From: an uncultured Roseburia sp.
Lineage (GTDB): Bacteria > Bacillota > Clostridia > Lachnospirales > Lachnospiraceae
DNA: 64,000 nt
NCBI GenBank assembly: GCA_947649645.1
Contig: CANSSP010000001.1
Span: 1-64,000, forward strand
Direction: 5' to 3'
Shown piece after piece: positions 26,970 through 36,457 of this stretch. Each line of letters starts with the position of its first letter. The first letter of the stretch is position 1. The notes under the pieces were generated by a model. The model had not been told where the DNA came from and did not search any database. It saw only the letters and a list, made by a program, of their open reading frames with translations. A program made the position numbers and the translations under genes.

Positions 26970-27018
26970 TTACTATTAGTAACATTACTATTGTATGCTC
27001 TTTTTTGTATGAAGTCAA
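26970..27018 (-). promoter_or_regulatory. padR promoter with palindromic operator
   Basis: Minus strand: -35 TTGACT (27013-27018 complement), 17-bp spacer, -10 TACAAT (26990-26995 complement). Just downstream is the perfect palindrome TTACTA-T-TAGTAA (26970-26982), with an extra direct copy of TTACTATT at 26985-26992 beside the -10. The position is ideal for repression by the encoded PadR protein. Confidence 0.75.
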
Positions 27019-27209
27019 TAAATAATAACTGAATCGGCTCCATCATGGAGGATTCCATGGCCCTGGCAACCGTTTATTTCAAACAATATGAAAATGATGT
27101 TTTATAATTAAAAATAATTAATAGGATTAAGTTTATTAATTATACTTATCTTTACGCCTATGTTATAATGCAGTCAGCAGCGTAATTCAGACAGATATGG
27201 AGGGAGACA
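27019..27209 (+). promoter_or_regulatory. purL upstream region
   Basis: A consensus -10 TATAAT lies at 27164-27169, 41 bases before the purL start, but no good -35 is visible at 16-18 bases. A hairpin pairs GAATC and CTCCAT (27031-27043) with ATGGAG and GATTC (27045-27055) and has no T-run. The rest is AT-rich. I found no purine riboswitch or PurR box that I could support. Confidence 0.45.
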
Positions 27210-30200
27210 ATGGGCAGAGTCCGAAGAGTATATGTAGAGAAAAAGCCTGCTTTTGCGGGGAAAGCGGCAGAGCTTAAGGCGGAGATCTCAAACTATCTGG
27301 GTATTGAAGGCGTCACCAATGTGCGGGTGCTGGTCCGCTATGATGTGGAAAATATTTCGGAGGAGACATACCGGAAGGCGCTGGTGACGATTTTTTCAGA
27401 GCCGCCGGTGGATGAGATCTATGAGGAGACGTTTCAGGCCGGGGGAGCAGAAGTTTTTTCGGCAGAATATCTGCCGGGACAGTTTGACCAGAGGGCGGAT
27501 TCGGCGGAGCAGTGTATCAAACTGTTAAACGAGGAGGAGGAGCCGGTCATCCGGACGGCCGTCACATATGTCCTCGAGGGCGATATCACAGCGGACGAGC
27601 TTGCGGCGGTAAAGAGACACTGCATCAATCCGGTGGATTCGCGGGAGACGGGGCTTGAGAAACCGGAGACGCTGGTGCAGGACTTTGAGGAACCGGAGGA
27701 TATCAGGGTTTTCGAAGGGTTTACACAAATGCCGGAGGATGATTTCCGGAAATTGTACGATTCCCTGGGTCTTGCGATGACTTATAAGGACTTCTGGCAC
27801 ATCCGCCGCTATTTTGGCGGGGAGGAGCATCGCGACCCGACGGTGACGGAGATCCGTGTACTGGATACCTACTGGTCGGATCATTGCCGTCACACGACGT
27901 TTTCCACAGAGCTGAAAAATGTAACGTTCGGCGACGGGTATTACAGGGAGCCGATCGAGAACGCTTATCTGGATTACAAAAAGACGCACGATGCGTTTTA
28001 CGGTGGTCGGAGTGACAAGTTTGTCTGTCTGATGGATCTGGCGCTGATGGCGATGAAACGGCTGAAAAAAGAGGGCAGATTAAAAGATCAGGAAGAGTCC
28101 GATGAGATCAACGCGTGTTCGATCGTCGTTCCGATCAGGGTGGACGGGAAGACCGAGGAGTGGCTGGTCAATTTTAAAAACGAGACGCACAACCATCCGA
28201 CGGAGATAGAGCCGTTCGGCGGCGCTGCAACCTGTCTGGGCGGCGCAATCCGCGATCCGCTTTCGGGGCGCACGTATGTATACCAGGCGATGCGTGTGAC
28301 GGGGGCGGCGGATCCGACTGTTTCCGTGAAACAGACGATTCCCGGCAAGCTTCCGCAGAAAAAGCTGGTCCGTGAGGCTGCGCACGGCTACAGTTCTTAC
28401 GGAAACCAGGTGGGGCTTGCGACCGGTTTCGTCAAGGAAGTCTATCACCCGGATTATGCGGCAAAGCGTATGGAAATCGGGGCAGTCTTAGGAGCGGCTC
28501 CCAGGCGCGCGGTACAGAGGCTGACGTCCGATCCGGGGGATATTATTATCCTGCTCGGCGGCCGCACCGGGCGTGACGGTATCGGCGGCGCCACCGGTTC
28601 GTCAAAGGCGCACAACACCGAATCAACTGCTGTCTGCGGGGCGGAGGTACAAAAGGGCAATCCGCCGACTGAACGAAAGATTCAGAGGCTGTTCCGCCGT
28701 GAGGAAGTGGCGCATATTATAAAAAAATGCAATGATTTCGGAGCGGGCGGCGTGTCGGTCGCGATCGGGGAGCTTGCGGACGGGCTTCGCGTGCAGCTGG
28801 ATAAGGTGCCGAAAAAGTATGCCGGGCTTGACGGCACGGAGCTTGCCATATCCGAGTCGCAGGAGCGCATGGCTGTCGTCGTTTCACCGGGCGATGCGGA
28901 TACATTTCTTGCCTGCGCGGGCGAGGAAAATCTGGAGGCGGTTGCTGTCGCTGTGGTGACGGAAGAGCCGCGGCTGGTTCTCGAATGGAGGGGAAAGGAG
29001 ATTGTCAGCCTCTCCCGTGCGTTTCTGGACACGAACGGCGCGCACCAGGAGACGGATGCCGCGGTGGAAATTCCGGACCGGGAAGATAATTATCTGAACA
29101 GAATCGCATCCCGCAGGGTGGACGGCGCCGTGAAACGGCATGAGTTGAAAGAAGCCTGGCTTGCGATGCTTGGAGACTTAAATGTATGCTCGCAGAGAGG
29201 GCTGGTGGAGATGTTTGACGGCTCTATCGGAGCGGGGAGCGTTTTTATGCCGTATGGCGGAAAGTATCAGCTGACCGAGACACAGGCCATGGCGGCAAAG
29301 ATTCCCGTTCTGACGGGAAAATCGGACGCCGTCACGCTGATGTCCTATGGTTTCGACCCGTATCTGTCCTCCTGGAGTCCGTTCCATGGCGCGGTCTATG
29401 CGGTGCTTGAGTCGTTGTCTAAAATTGCGGCGGCTGGTGGCGATTGTGGGAAGGTGCGCTTTACGTTTCAGGAGTACTTCCGCAGAATGAGCCAGGAGCC
29501 GGAGCGCTGGAGCCAGCCTCTGGCGGCACTGCTCGGCGCTTATCATGCGCAGATCGGGTTCGGCCTGCCGTCTATCGGCGGCAAAGATTCCATGTCGGGG
29601 ACGTTTAACGACATTGACGTCCCGCCGACTCTCGTCTCGTTTGCGGTCGATGTGGCGGAGCAGCCGGAGCTGATTACGCCGGAGTTTAAAAATGCCGGAA
29701 ATATGTTGTACCTGTTTTCGATTGAAAGGGATGCGTATGATCTTCCGGATTACGGGCAGGTGTTAAAACTTTATGAGGCCATTCGTGCTCTTATCGGGCA
29801 GAAAGCGGTGGTCAGTGCGTATGCGCTTGACGGGAATGGCCTTGCGGCGGCCGTGAGTAAAATGGGATTTGGCAATAAGCTTGGCGTGACACTGAACGAA
29901 AATGTGACGGAGAAAATGCTGTTTGCGCCCGGCTTCGGAAATATTGTTGCGGAAGTTCCGGAAGAAAAGGCTTCCGTAGTGGAAGAGATTTTAAGTGAAG
30001 CGCAGCTTGGGGCATATTTCAGGCGGATCGGTCTGGTAAACGAAGAAAGCTGTTTTATCTGTACAGCCGGCCAGCCGGAGGCGCCTGTAAAAATAACGAT
30101 GGACGAGGCGCTATGTGCGTGGACCTCTGCGCTTGAGAGCGTGTTTCCGACCAGGACGCAGGCGCCTTCGGATTCCGGTGTGCCAGAGGACATTCCAGAT

Positions 30201-31046
30201 ACCGTTTATCAGCCGGACCGGATTTATGTCTGTAAGCACAAGACGGCGAAACCGACGGTTTTCATTCCGGTATTTCCGGGGACGAACTGTGAGTATGACA
30301 GTGCGAGAGCGTTTGAACGCGCAGGAGCCAGGACGATTGTGAAGGTGTTTAAAAACAGGAATGCTGCGGATATCCGTGATTCGGTCGACGCGTTTGAAAA
30401 AGCCATCGGAGAGTCGCAGATGATGATGTTTCCAGGCGGATTTTCTGCCGGGGATGAACCGGAGGGTTCAGCGAAATTTTTTGCCGCTGCATTTCGCAAC
30501 GCAAAGATGGCGGAGGCAGTCCGGAAGCTTCTGGACGAGCGGGACGGACTTGTTCTTGGCATCTGCAACGGATTTCAGGCGCTGATTAAACTGGGGCTTG
30601 TTCCGTGGGGAGAGATCCGCCCACAGTCGGCGGACGCACCGACTCTGACGTACAATACCATCGGGCGCCATGTCAGCAGAATGGTGTATACAAAAGTGGT
30701 GTCGAAAAAGTCTCCCTGGCTTCAGATGGCGGAGGCGGGAAGCGTATACTGCAATCCGGCGTCGCACGGAGAGGGACGTTTTGTGGCTCCGGCGCAGTGT
30801 TTAAAAGAGCTTTTTGCCAACGGCCAGATTGCGACGCAGTATGTCGATGACGCCGGGATGCCTACGATGGACGAGGCGTGGAACGTCAACGGTTCCTATC
30901 TGGCAGTGGAGGGAATCACAAGCCCCGACGGACGTGTGCTTGGGAAGATGGCGCATTCGGAACGGCGGGATGACGGCGTTGCGGTGAATATATATGGAGA
31001 GCAGGATCTGAAACTGTTTGAGTCCGGGGTAGCGTACTTCGGATAA
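27210..31046 (+). CDS. purL: Phosphoribosylformylglycinamidine synthase, single-chain
   Basis: A 1278-residue enzyme of purine biosynthesis converting FGAR plus glutamine to FGAM. It has the N-terminal PurS-like domain, the two AIRS-type halves (for example NHPTEIEPFGGAATCLGGAI and SIGGKDSMSGTF), and a C-terminal class I glutamine amidotransferase. That domain has FPGTNCEYDS, MMFPGGFSAGDEPEGS, the catalytic Cys in LGICNGFQAL, and a His/Glu stretch in NPASHGEGRF. This long form replaces the separate PurS, PurQ and PurL of many Firmicutes and is common in clostridia. AGGGAG precedes the ATG. It is monocistronic. Confidence 0.96.
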   Translation: MGRVRRVYVEKKPAFAGKAAELKAEISNYLGIEGVTNVRVLVRYDVENISEETYRKALVTIFSEPPVDEIYEETFQAGGAEVFSAEYLPGQFDQRADSAEQCIKLLNEEEEPVIRTAVTYVLEGDITADELAAVKRHCINPVDSRETGLEKPETLVQDFEEPEDIRVFEGFTQMPEDDFRKLYDSLGLAMTYKDFWHIRRYFGGEEHRDPTVTEIRVLDTYWSDHCRHTTFSTELKNVTFGDGYYREPIENAYLDYKKTHDAFYGGRSDKFVCLMDLALMAMKRLKKEGRLKDQEESDEINACSIVVPIRVDGKTEEWLVNFKNETHNHPTEIEPFGGAATCLGGAIRDPLSGRTYVYQAMRVTGAADPTVSVKQTIPGKLPQKKLVREAAHGYSSYGNQVGLATGFVKEVYHPDYAAKRMEIGAVLGAAPRRAVQRLTSDPGDIIILLGGRTGRDGIGGATGSSKAHNTESTAVCGAEVQKGNPPTERKIQRLFRREEVAHIIKKCNDFGAGGVSVAIGELADGLRVQLDKVPKKYAGLDGTELAISESQERMAVVVSPGDADTFLACAGEENLEAVAVAVVTEEPRLVLEWRGKEIVSLSRAFLDTNGAHQETDAAVEIPDREDNYLNRIASRRVDGAVKRHELKEAWLAMLGDLNVCSQRGLVEMFDGSIGAGSVFMPYGGKYQLTETQAMAAKIPVLTGKSDAVTLMSYGFDPYLSSWSPFHGAVYAVLESLSKIAAAGGDCGKVRFTFQEYFRRMSQEPERWSQPLAALLGAYHAQIGFGLPSIGGKDSMSGTFNDIDVPPTLVSFAVDVAEQPELITPEFKNAGNMLYLFSIERDAYDLPDYGQVLKLYEAIRALIGQKAVVSAYALDGNGLAAAVSKMGFGNKLGVTLNENVTEKMLFAPGFGNIVAEVPEEKASVVEEILSEAQLGAYFRRIGLVNEESCFICTAGQPEAPVKITMDEALCAWTSALESVFPTRTQAPSDSGVPEDIPDTVYQPDRIYVCKHKTAKPTVFIPVFPGTNCEYDSARAFERAGARTIVKVFKNRNAADIRDSVDAFEKAIGESQMMMFPGGFSAGDEPEGSAKFFAAAFRNAKMAEAVRKLLDERDGLVLGICNGFQALIKLGLVPWGEIRPQSADAPTLTYNTIGRHVSRMVYTKVVSKKSPWLQMAEAGSVYCNPASHGEGRFVAPAQCLKELFANGQIATQYVDDAGMPTMDEAWNVNGSYLAVEGITSPDGRVLGKMAHSERRDDGVAVNIYGEQDLKLFESGVAYFG

Positions 31047-31064
31047 CGGATTTTTCATGGAAGG

Positions 31065-31102
31065 GAGAAAGGGGTGCGATTGTCGCTCCTTTCTCTTTTT
31101 TT
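31065..31102 (+). terminator. Rho-independent terminator after purL
   Basis: GAGAAAGG (31065-31072) pairs with CCTTTCTC (31088-31095) and is followed by seven T. The inner part GTGCGA/TCGCTC extends the stem imperfectly. It lies 18 bases after the purL stop and separates purL from the arginine operon. Confidence 0.85.
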
Positions 31103-31126
31103 AAACGGCCCTTTTTAAAATAGACA

Positions 31127-31162
31127 TTGCATAATATACATAAATAGCGTATAATTATGCAA
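31127..31162 (+). promoter_or_regulatory. Arginine operon promoter with ARG-box-like inverted repeat
   Basis: The -35 TTGCAT (31127-31132), a 17-bp spacer and the -10 TATAAT (31150-31155) form a near-consensus promoter. Overlapping it, TTGCATAATATAC (31127-31139) and GTATAATTATGCAA (31149-31162) are inverted copies differing by one base. Each resembles the ArgR/AhrC ARG box, and they cover both promoter elements. This is well placed for arginine-dependent repression. Confidence 0.75.
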
Positions 31163-31416
31163 TGCTTACAATTGCGCAGAACTGTGATGGAGTGCTAAAT
31201 GGTTTGTGCTGCAGTAAAAATCTTATAAAACCTCTTTACTAAGAGAAGGAGGTATACTAAGATAGGAAAGTGAAAAAGCAGGAGGAAAAGTCTGAAAGCT
31301 CTGCCGACGGCTGTTCTTTCAGATACGGATTTGTGACGGAGCGGCAAATCCGGGCTGCAGACCGAAAAAAACTGGCCGCAGCGCCCTGGCGAGGGCTCCG
31401 GCATAGGAGGATAAAG
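31163..31416 (+). other. Long structured leader before argC
   Basis: About 255 transcribed bases precede argC. A 9-codon frame MVCAAVKIL (31199-31228) has GGAG upstream and may be a leader peptide. A further strong AAGGAGG (31246-31252) has no well-spaced ATG. Three hairpins can form: CTGAAAG/CTTTCAG (31290-31322), GGATTTG/CAAATCC (31327-31351) and GCCCT/AGGGC (31383-31396). The frame is open into argC from a GTG at 31270, but argC relatives do not have that extension. No T-box core motif was seen. Confidence 0.4.
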
Positions 31417-32472
31417 ATGATAAAAGCAGGAATCATCGGAGCAACCGGATACGCGGGAAACGAGCTGGTCCGTCTCCTGATGGGACATAGGGAGGTAGAA
31501 ATCTGCTGGTATGGCTCGAGAAGCTATACCGGAGAAACATATGCCGGGATATATCGGAACATGTCAGAAATCGTGGAAGATGTGTGTAAGGACGACAATC
31601 TTGCGGCACTGGCAAAAGAGGCGGATGTTATTTTTACGGCGACGCCGCAGGGATTTCTGGCAGGGCTTCTGACGGAGGAGATTCTGGCACAGACGAAGGT
31701 GGTTGATTTAAGCGCGGACTACCGCATCAAGGATGTCGGGGTATATGAGGAATGGTATCAGATCGAACACAAAAGTCCGGAGCTCATCGGAGAGGCTGTT
31801 TACGGCCTCTGTGAGATTAACAGGGAAAAAATTAAGGGCTCCCGGCTGGTTGCCAATCCCGGATGCTACACGACCTGTTCCATTCTGACGGCCTATCCGC
31901 TGGTAAAGGCAGGGCTGATCGATCCGGACACATTGATTATTGACGCGAAATCGGGAACTTCCGGAGCCGGACGCGGCGCGAAAGTTGCGAATCTGTTCTG
32001 TGAAGTAAACGAAAATATAAAGGCATACGGCGTGACAAATCACAGGCATACGCCGGAGATCGAGGAGCAGCTCGGGTATGCGGCAGGCAGGGCCGTGACT
32101 GTGAATTTTACGCCGCATCTTGTTCCGATGAACCGCGGCATCCTGGTGACAGAGTATGCGTCCCTTGTCCGAAAGCCGGACGGGAGTCTGCCGTCTTCGC
32201 AGGAGATCAGGGCGGCATATGATCGATATTATGAAAAAGAACGGTTTGTGCGCGTTCTGGGAGACGGCGTCTGTCCGGAGACGAGATGGGTGGAAGGCAG
32301 CAATTATGTGGATATCGGTTTTAAAACAGATGCGCGCACCGGAAGAGTGATCCTGATGGGCGCGCTCGATAATCTGGTAAAAGGAGCCGCGGGACAGGCT
32401 GTGCAGAATATGAATCTGCTGTTCGGGTTTGACGAGGCGGAAGGCACGGGGGCTTTGCCGCTGTTTCCGTGA
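31417..32472 (+). CDS. argC: N-acetyl-gamma-glutamyl-phosphate reductase
   Basis: A 351-residue NADPH-dependent reductase for the third step of arginine synthesis. It starts MIKAGIIGATGYAGNELVRL, the dinucleotide-binding GATGYAG motif. The catalytic Cys is at 150 in VANPGCYTT, and a conserved HRHTPEIEEQLG stretch follows near 209. ATG 31417 has GGAGG 8 bases upstream. It is the first gene of argC-GNAT-argJ-argB-argD. Confidence 0.96.
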   Translation: MIKAGIIGATGYAGNELVRLLMGHREVEICWYGSRSYTGETYAGIYRNMSEIVEDVCKDDNLAALAKEADVIFTATPQGFLAGLLTEEILAQTKVVDLSADYRIKDVGVYEEWYQIEHKSPELIGEAVYGLCEINREKIKGSRLVANPGCYTTCSILTAYPLVKAGLIDPDTLIIDAKSGTSGAGRGAKVANLFCEVNENIKAYGVTNHRHTPEIEEQLGYAAGRAVTVNFTPHLVPMNRGILVTEYASLVRKPDGSLPSSQEIRAAYDRYYEKERFVRVLGDGVCPETRWVEGSNYVDIGFKTDARTGRVILMGALDNLVKGAAGQAVQNMNLLFGFDEAEGTGALPLFP

Positions 32473-32575
32473 CAGCGCGTCTGGCTGCAATAAGCCGAAG
32501 CGCGGCAGCGTGTCATATAAGTGGAAAGAGGAATGACAGGTGCGGTGAAAAGCGGCGTCAGAGAAGGATAGGATA

Positions 32576-33037
32576 ATGGAAGAACAAAAGGTGGTCATCC
32601 GGGCGATGACATTGGAAGATTATGAGGAAGTGTACCGGCTCTGGATGGGGATTCATGGTTTTGGTATCCGCAGCGTTGACGACGCGCGGGAAGGGGTGGC
32701 GCGTTTCATCGCGCGCAATCCCTCCACGAGTATGGTGGCCGTGGCGGAAGGGGCGATTGTGGGGGCAATTCTCTGTGGTCATGACGGCAGAAGAGGGTGC
32801 CTTTACCATGTGTGCGTGCAAGAGGCGTACCGGAAGCGCGGCATCGGACAGAAAATGGTACATGCCTGTCTGGAAGAACTGAAAAAAGAACATATCAGTA
32901 AGGTGAATCTGATTGCATTTGCAAAGAATGAAGTGGGAAACCGTTTCTGGCGAGGGCTCGGATGGAGTTTCAGACCGGATGTCAATTACTATGAGTGCGT
33001 GCTGAACGAGGAAAACGTGACCGTATTTCGTCCGTGA
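32576..33037 (+). CDS. GNAT-family N-acetyltransferase inside the arginine operon
   Basis: A 153-residue single-domain GNAT protein. The beta4-beta5 acetyl-CoA site is visible as GCLYHVCVQEAYRKRGIGQK, with the Q/RxxGxG/A signature as RKRGIGQ near 88. AKNEVGNRFWRGLGW is the usual C-terminal motif. It lies between argC and argJ on the same strand. Because argJ is present, acetylglutamate can be made by transfer from acetylornithine, so this could be a priming glutamate acetyltransferase or act on something else. Its small size is unlike the classic kinase-like ArgA. Function beyond acetyl transfer is inference. Confidence 0.85.
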   Translation: MEEQKVVIRAMTLEDYEEVYRLWMGIHGFGIRSVDDAREGVARFIARNPSTSMVAVAEGAIVGAILCGHDGRRGCLYHVCVQEAYRKRGIGQKMVHACLEELKKEHISKVNLIAFAKNEVGNRFWRGLGWSFRPDVNYYECVLNEENVTVFRP

Positions 33038-33080
33038 GAAACGGGTATCCGGGAAACAATCGAAGCAGGGAGTGGAGAAA

Positions 33081-34337
33081 ATGGCAGAAAATAAAAACAA
33101 AGTCAGCCCTGCCGCAGGCGGAGTAACTGCGGCAAAAGGATTTAAGGCGGCCAGCACTGCCGCTGGCATTAAATACAAAGACCGGCCGGACATGGCGATG
33201 ATTTACAGTGAGAAGCCCTGTTGCGCCGCCGGCACATTTACATCGAATATTGTAAAGGCGGCTCCGGTGCGGTGGGATCAGAAGGTTGTGTCTGAAAGCC
33301 GCGCGGCGCAGGCGGTGGTAATCAACGCCGGAATCGCCAACGCCTGTACCGGGGAGGAAGGAATGGATGCCTGCCTGAAAACGGCGGAAAAAGTCAGTGC
33401 GCTCCTTAACGTACAAAAAGAGCAGGTTCTGGTGGCTTCAACCGGCGTGATTGGCATGCAGCTTCCGCTGGAGCGGCTTCTTGCGGGAGTGGAAACGATG
33501 GCGCAGGCCTTTGCGAAAGACGCTTCGGCGACGGCAGAGGCGGGAAATGCGGCAGCCCGTGCCATTATGACGACGGATACCCACGAGAAGGAGGCGGCTG
33601 TGGAAATCGTGCTCGGGGGAAAGAAGGTCACGGTCGGTGGGATGTGCAAAGGCTCGGGGATGATTCACCCCGATATGTGTACGATGTTAAGTTTTGTCAC
33701 AACAGACGCCGCCATCTCACAGGAGCTGCTTCAGGAGGCATTGCGGGCGGATGTGGAAGACACTTATAATATGATATCGGTTGACGGAGACACCTCGACA
33801 AACGATACATGTCTTCTGCTCGCAAACGGAATGGCTCAAAATCCGCAGATCACAGAGAAAAACGAGGATTATGCCTTGTTCTGTGCAGCCTTGAATGCAG
33901 TCAATGAGGCGCTGGCGAAACAGATGGCAGGGGATGGGGAAGGTGCGACGGCGCTTTTTGAAGTGAAGATCATCGGTGCAGAGTCAGTGCGGCAGGCGAA
34001 GACGCTTGCCAGGGCGGTGATCACCTCGAACCTCACAAAGGCCGCGATCTTCGGCCATGACGCCAACTGGGGAAGGATCCTGTGTGCCATGGGTTATTCG
34101 GGGGCGCAGTTTGACCCGGAAAAAGTAGATCTGTATTTTGAAAGCGCCGCGGGGCGGATGCAGATCATAAAAGACGGCGTGGCAGTGGATTACAGTGAGA
34201 AAGAGGCCGCGAGAGTATTGTCGGAACCGTCCGTGACGGCTGTGGCGGATGTGAAAATGGGCGTGGAGAGTGCGACAGCCTGGGGCTGCGATCTGACGTA
34301 TGACTATATAAAAATCAACGCGGATTACCGTTCGTAG
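33081..34337 (+). CDS. argJ: Bifunctional ornithine acetyltransferase / N-acetylglutamate synthase
   Basis: A 418-residue Ntn-fold enzyme that recycles the acetyl group from acetylornithine to glutamate. The self-cleavage site is expected at the Thr of [10 protein letters not shown] near 200, where most relatives have ATML. The N-terminal part ends KGSGMI and the C-terminal part ends [18 protein letters not shown] 33081 was chosen over an in-frame GTG at 33072 because GGGAG then has normal spacing. Whether it is also able to use acetyl-CoA cannot be seen. Confidence 0.95.
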   Translation: MAENKNKVSPAAGGVTAAKGFKAASTAAGIKYKDRPDMAMIYSEKPCCAAGTFTSNIVKAAPVRWDQKVVSESRAAQAVVINAGIANACTGEEGMDACLKTAEKVSALLNVQKEQVLVASTGVIGMQLPLERLLAGVETMAQAFAKDASATAEAGNAAARAIMTTDTHEKEAAVEIVLGGKKVTVGGMCKGSGMIHPDMCTMLSFVTTDAAISQELLQEALRADVEDTYNMISVDGDTSTNDTCLLLANGMAQNPQITEKNEDYALFCAALNAVNEALAKQMAGDGEGATALFEVKIIGAESVRQAKTLARAVITSNLTKAAIFGHDANWGRILCAMGYSGAQFDPEKVDLYFESAAGRMQIIKDGVAVDYSEKEAARVLSEPSVTAVADVKMGVESATAWGCDLTYDYIKINADYRS

Positions 34338-34353
34338 GCGTGGGAGGAAGAAA

Positions 34354-35253
34354 ATGGACGAAAAAAATATGGACGAGATTCTTAAGAAAGCGCAGGTGCT
34401 GATCGAAGCCCTGCCTTATATACAGCGATTTAACCGCAAGATTATCGTGGTAAAATATGGCGGCAGCGCAATGGTGGACGAGACGTTAAAACGCCAGGTG
34501 ATCCAGGATGTGACGCTGTTAAAACTGGTCGGATTCAAGCCGATCATCGTCCATGGCGGCGGAAAAGAGATCAGCAGATGGGTGGGCAAATCCGGCATGG
34601 AGCCGGTATTTGTAAACGGTCTGCGAAAAACGGACGAGGCGACGATGGAGATTGTCGAGATGGTCCTGAACAAAGTGGGCAAATCACTTGTCAGCCTGGT
34701 GCAGGAGCTGGGAGTCTGCGCGGTCGGCGTCAGTGGAAAAGACGGCGGTATGTTAAAGGTGAAACGGAAATATGCCGACGGAGAGGATATCGGGTTTGTC
34801 GGAGAGATTACCGAAGTGAATCCGAAAGTGCTTTATGATCTGCTGGAAAAAGATTTTCTTCCGATTGTGTGTCCGGTGGGAATGGATGAAAATTTTCACA
34901 GTTATAATGTCAATGCGGACGATGCGGCATGCGCGATTGCACAGGCCGTAAAGGCGGAGAAGCTTGCTTTTCTGACGGATATTGAAGGGGTATACAAAAA
35001 TCCCGAAGACAAAGAGACACTGATTTCGGAACTCTCGGTCAGTGAGGCGCAGGCGCTGATTGCGGACGGATATATCGGAGGCGGCATGCTGCCGAAATTA
35101 AACAACTGTATTGACGCCGTGGTAAACGGAGTGTCAAGGGTTCATATCCTGGACGGGCGGATCGCGCACTGCCTTCTGCTTGAGATCTTTACCAACAGGG
35201 GAATCGGGACGGCGATACTGGGAGATAAGGAGATGCGGTTTTATCATGAATAA
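34354..35253 (+). CDS. argB: Acetylglutamate kinase
   Basis: A 299-residue amino-acid kinase phosphorylating N-acetylglutamate. It shows [10 protein letters not shown] (about 31), [12 protein letters not shown] (about 64), a mid-domain [10 protein letters not shown] and C-terminal [11 protein letters not shown]. An N-terminal extension ([20 protein letters not shown]) is of the kind found in arginine-inhibited hexameric enzymes, so feedback control by arginine is plausible. GGGAGGAAG precedes the ATG. Its last 8 bases overlap argD. Confidence 0.96.
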   Translation: MDEKNMDEILKKAQVLIEALPYIQRFNRKIIVVKYGGSAMVDETLKRQVIQDVTLLKLVGFKPIIVHGGGKEISRWVGKSGMEPVFVNGLRKTDEATMEIVEMVLNKVGKSLVSLVQELGVCAVGVSGKDGGMLKVKRKYADGEDIGFVGEITEVNPKVLYDLLEKDFLPIVCPVGMDENFHSYNVNADDAACAIAQAVKAEKLAFLTDIEGVYKNPEDKETLISELSVSEAQALIADGYIGGGMLPKLNNCIDAVVNGVSRVHILDGRIAHCLLLEIFTNRGIGTAILGDKEMRFYHE

Positions 35254-36439
35254 AAGCGGATATATGGAACAGGCAGAGCAGACGCTGCTGCACACATACA
35301 ATCGTTTTCCGCTGGTGCTGGACCACGGGGAGGGCGTTTACCTCTATGATACCGATGGAAAAGAGTACCTCGATTTTGCGGCGGGGATCGCTGTGCAGGC
35401 GTTTGGATATCATAACCGGGAATATACGGAGTGTATTAAGGAGCAGGCGGAAAAACTGCTGCACACGTCCAATCTTTACTATAATGTGCCCGTTATCCGC
35501 GCGTCAGAGCGGCTTCGGGCGGCGAGCGGCATGGACCGTGTGTTTTTTACGAACAGCGGGACAGAGGCGATCGAGGGCGCCATCAAGGCGGCAAAAAAAT
35601 ATGCGTGGACAAGGGACGGACATGCGGGACATGAGATCATTGCGATGAATCATTCGTTTCACGGCAGAAGCATCGGAGCGCTTTCGGTGACAGGCAATGC
35701 GCATTACCAGGAACCGTTTGCGCCGCTGATGCCGGGCGTTAAGTTTGCGGATTTCAATGATCTGGACAGCGTGAAGGCGCTGGTCAGTGAGAAAACCTGT
35801 GCCGTGCTTTTAGAGACCGTACAGGGGGAGGGAGGTATTTTTCCGGCGTCGCAGGATTTTCTGGAAGGTCTGCGGAAACTGTGCGACGACAATGATATTC
35901 TGTTGATTTTTGATGAGATTCAGTGCGGGATGGCCAGAACGGGACGTATGTTCGCCTGGCAGCATTATGGTGTGAAGCCGGATATAATGGCCTGTGCGAA
36001 AGCGCTGGGATGCGGCGTTCCGGTGGGGGCTTTTGTGATGACCGAAAAGGCTGCCGGAAGATCGCTGAAGCCGGGAGATCACGGGACGACATATGGAGGC
36101 AATCCCTTTGTGGGCGCGGCGGTGGAGAAGGTGCTTGAAATGATGGAGCGCGACCGGATTGCAGACCATGTCGGCAGGATCGCGCCATATCTGGAGCAGA
36201 AGCTGGACGAACTGATTGCAGAGCATGATTTTTTAACGGAGCGCAGAGGGCTGGGACTGATGCAGGGCGTGGTGTGCAAAAAGCCGGTCGGAACAGTCGC
36301 GGCAGAGGCGCTGAAGGAAGGTCTGATTGTGATCACGGCAGGGCAGGATGTGCTCCGCTTTGTGCCGCCGCTGATTATCGAAGAAAAACATGTGGACGAA
36401 ATGGCAGAAAAGTTAAGTATCGTTTTAAAAAATATATAA
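35246..36439 (+). CDS. argD: Acetylornithine aminotransferase
   Basis: A 397-residue class III PLP aminotransferase converting N-acetylglutamate semialdehyde to N-acetylornithine. PLP contacts are visible in [20 protein letters not shown], the Asp in [15 protein letters not shown], and the Schiff-base Lys in [12 protein letters not shown]. THNPVxxxxAG-type [12 protein letters not shown] follows. ATG 35246 overlaps the argB end by 8 bases, and the longer in-frame extension would lie inside argB. It is the last biosynthetic gene of the cluster. Confidence 0.95.
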   Translation: MNKSGYMEQAEQTLLHTYNRFPLVLDHGEGVYLYDTDGKEYLDFAAGIAVQAFGYHNREYTECIKEQAEKLLHTSNLYYNVPVIRASERLRAASGMDRVFFTNSGTEAIEGAIKAAKKYAWTRDGHAGHEIIAMNHSFHGRSIGALSVTGNAHYQEPFAPLMPGVKFADFNDLDSVKALVSEKTCAVLLETVQGEGGIFPASQDFLEGLRKLCDDNDILLIFDEIQCGMARTGRMFAWQHYGVKPDIMACAKALGCGVPVGAFVMTEKAAGRSLKPGDHGTTYGGNPFVGAAVEKVLEMMERDRIADHVGRIAPYLEQKLDELIAEHDFLTERRGLGLMQGVVCKKPVGTVAAEALKEGLIVITAGQDVLRFVPPLIIEEKHVDEMAEKLSIVLKNI

Positions 36440-36457
36440 GAAAGTATAGAGAAGAAT

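Noticed and set aside
27031..27075. SAM riboswitch-like stretch (CCCTGGCAACC) upstream of purL
   Set aside because: Only the short GGCAACC segment fits; the conserved stems and the kink-turn are missing, and it lies upstream of the probable purL promoter, so it would not be in the transcript.
31270..31416. N-terminal extension of ArgC from GTG 31270
   Set aside because: The extra 49 residues are low-complexity and unlike ArgC proteins, while ATG 31417 has a good ribosome site and starts at the conserved nucleotide-binding strand.
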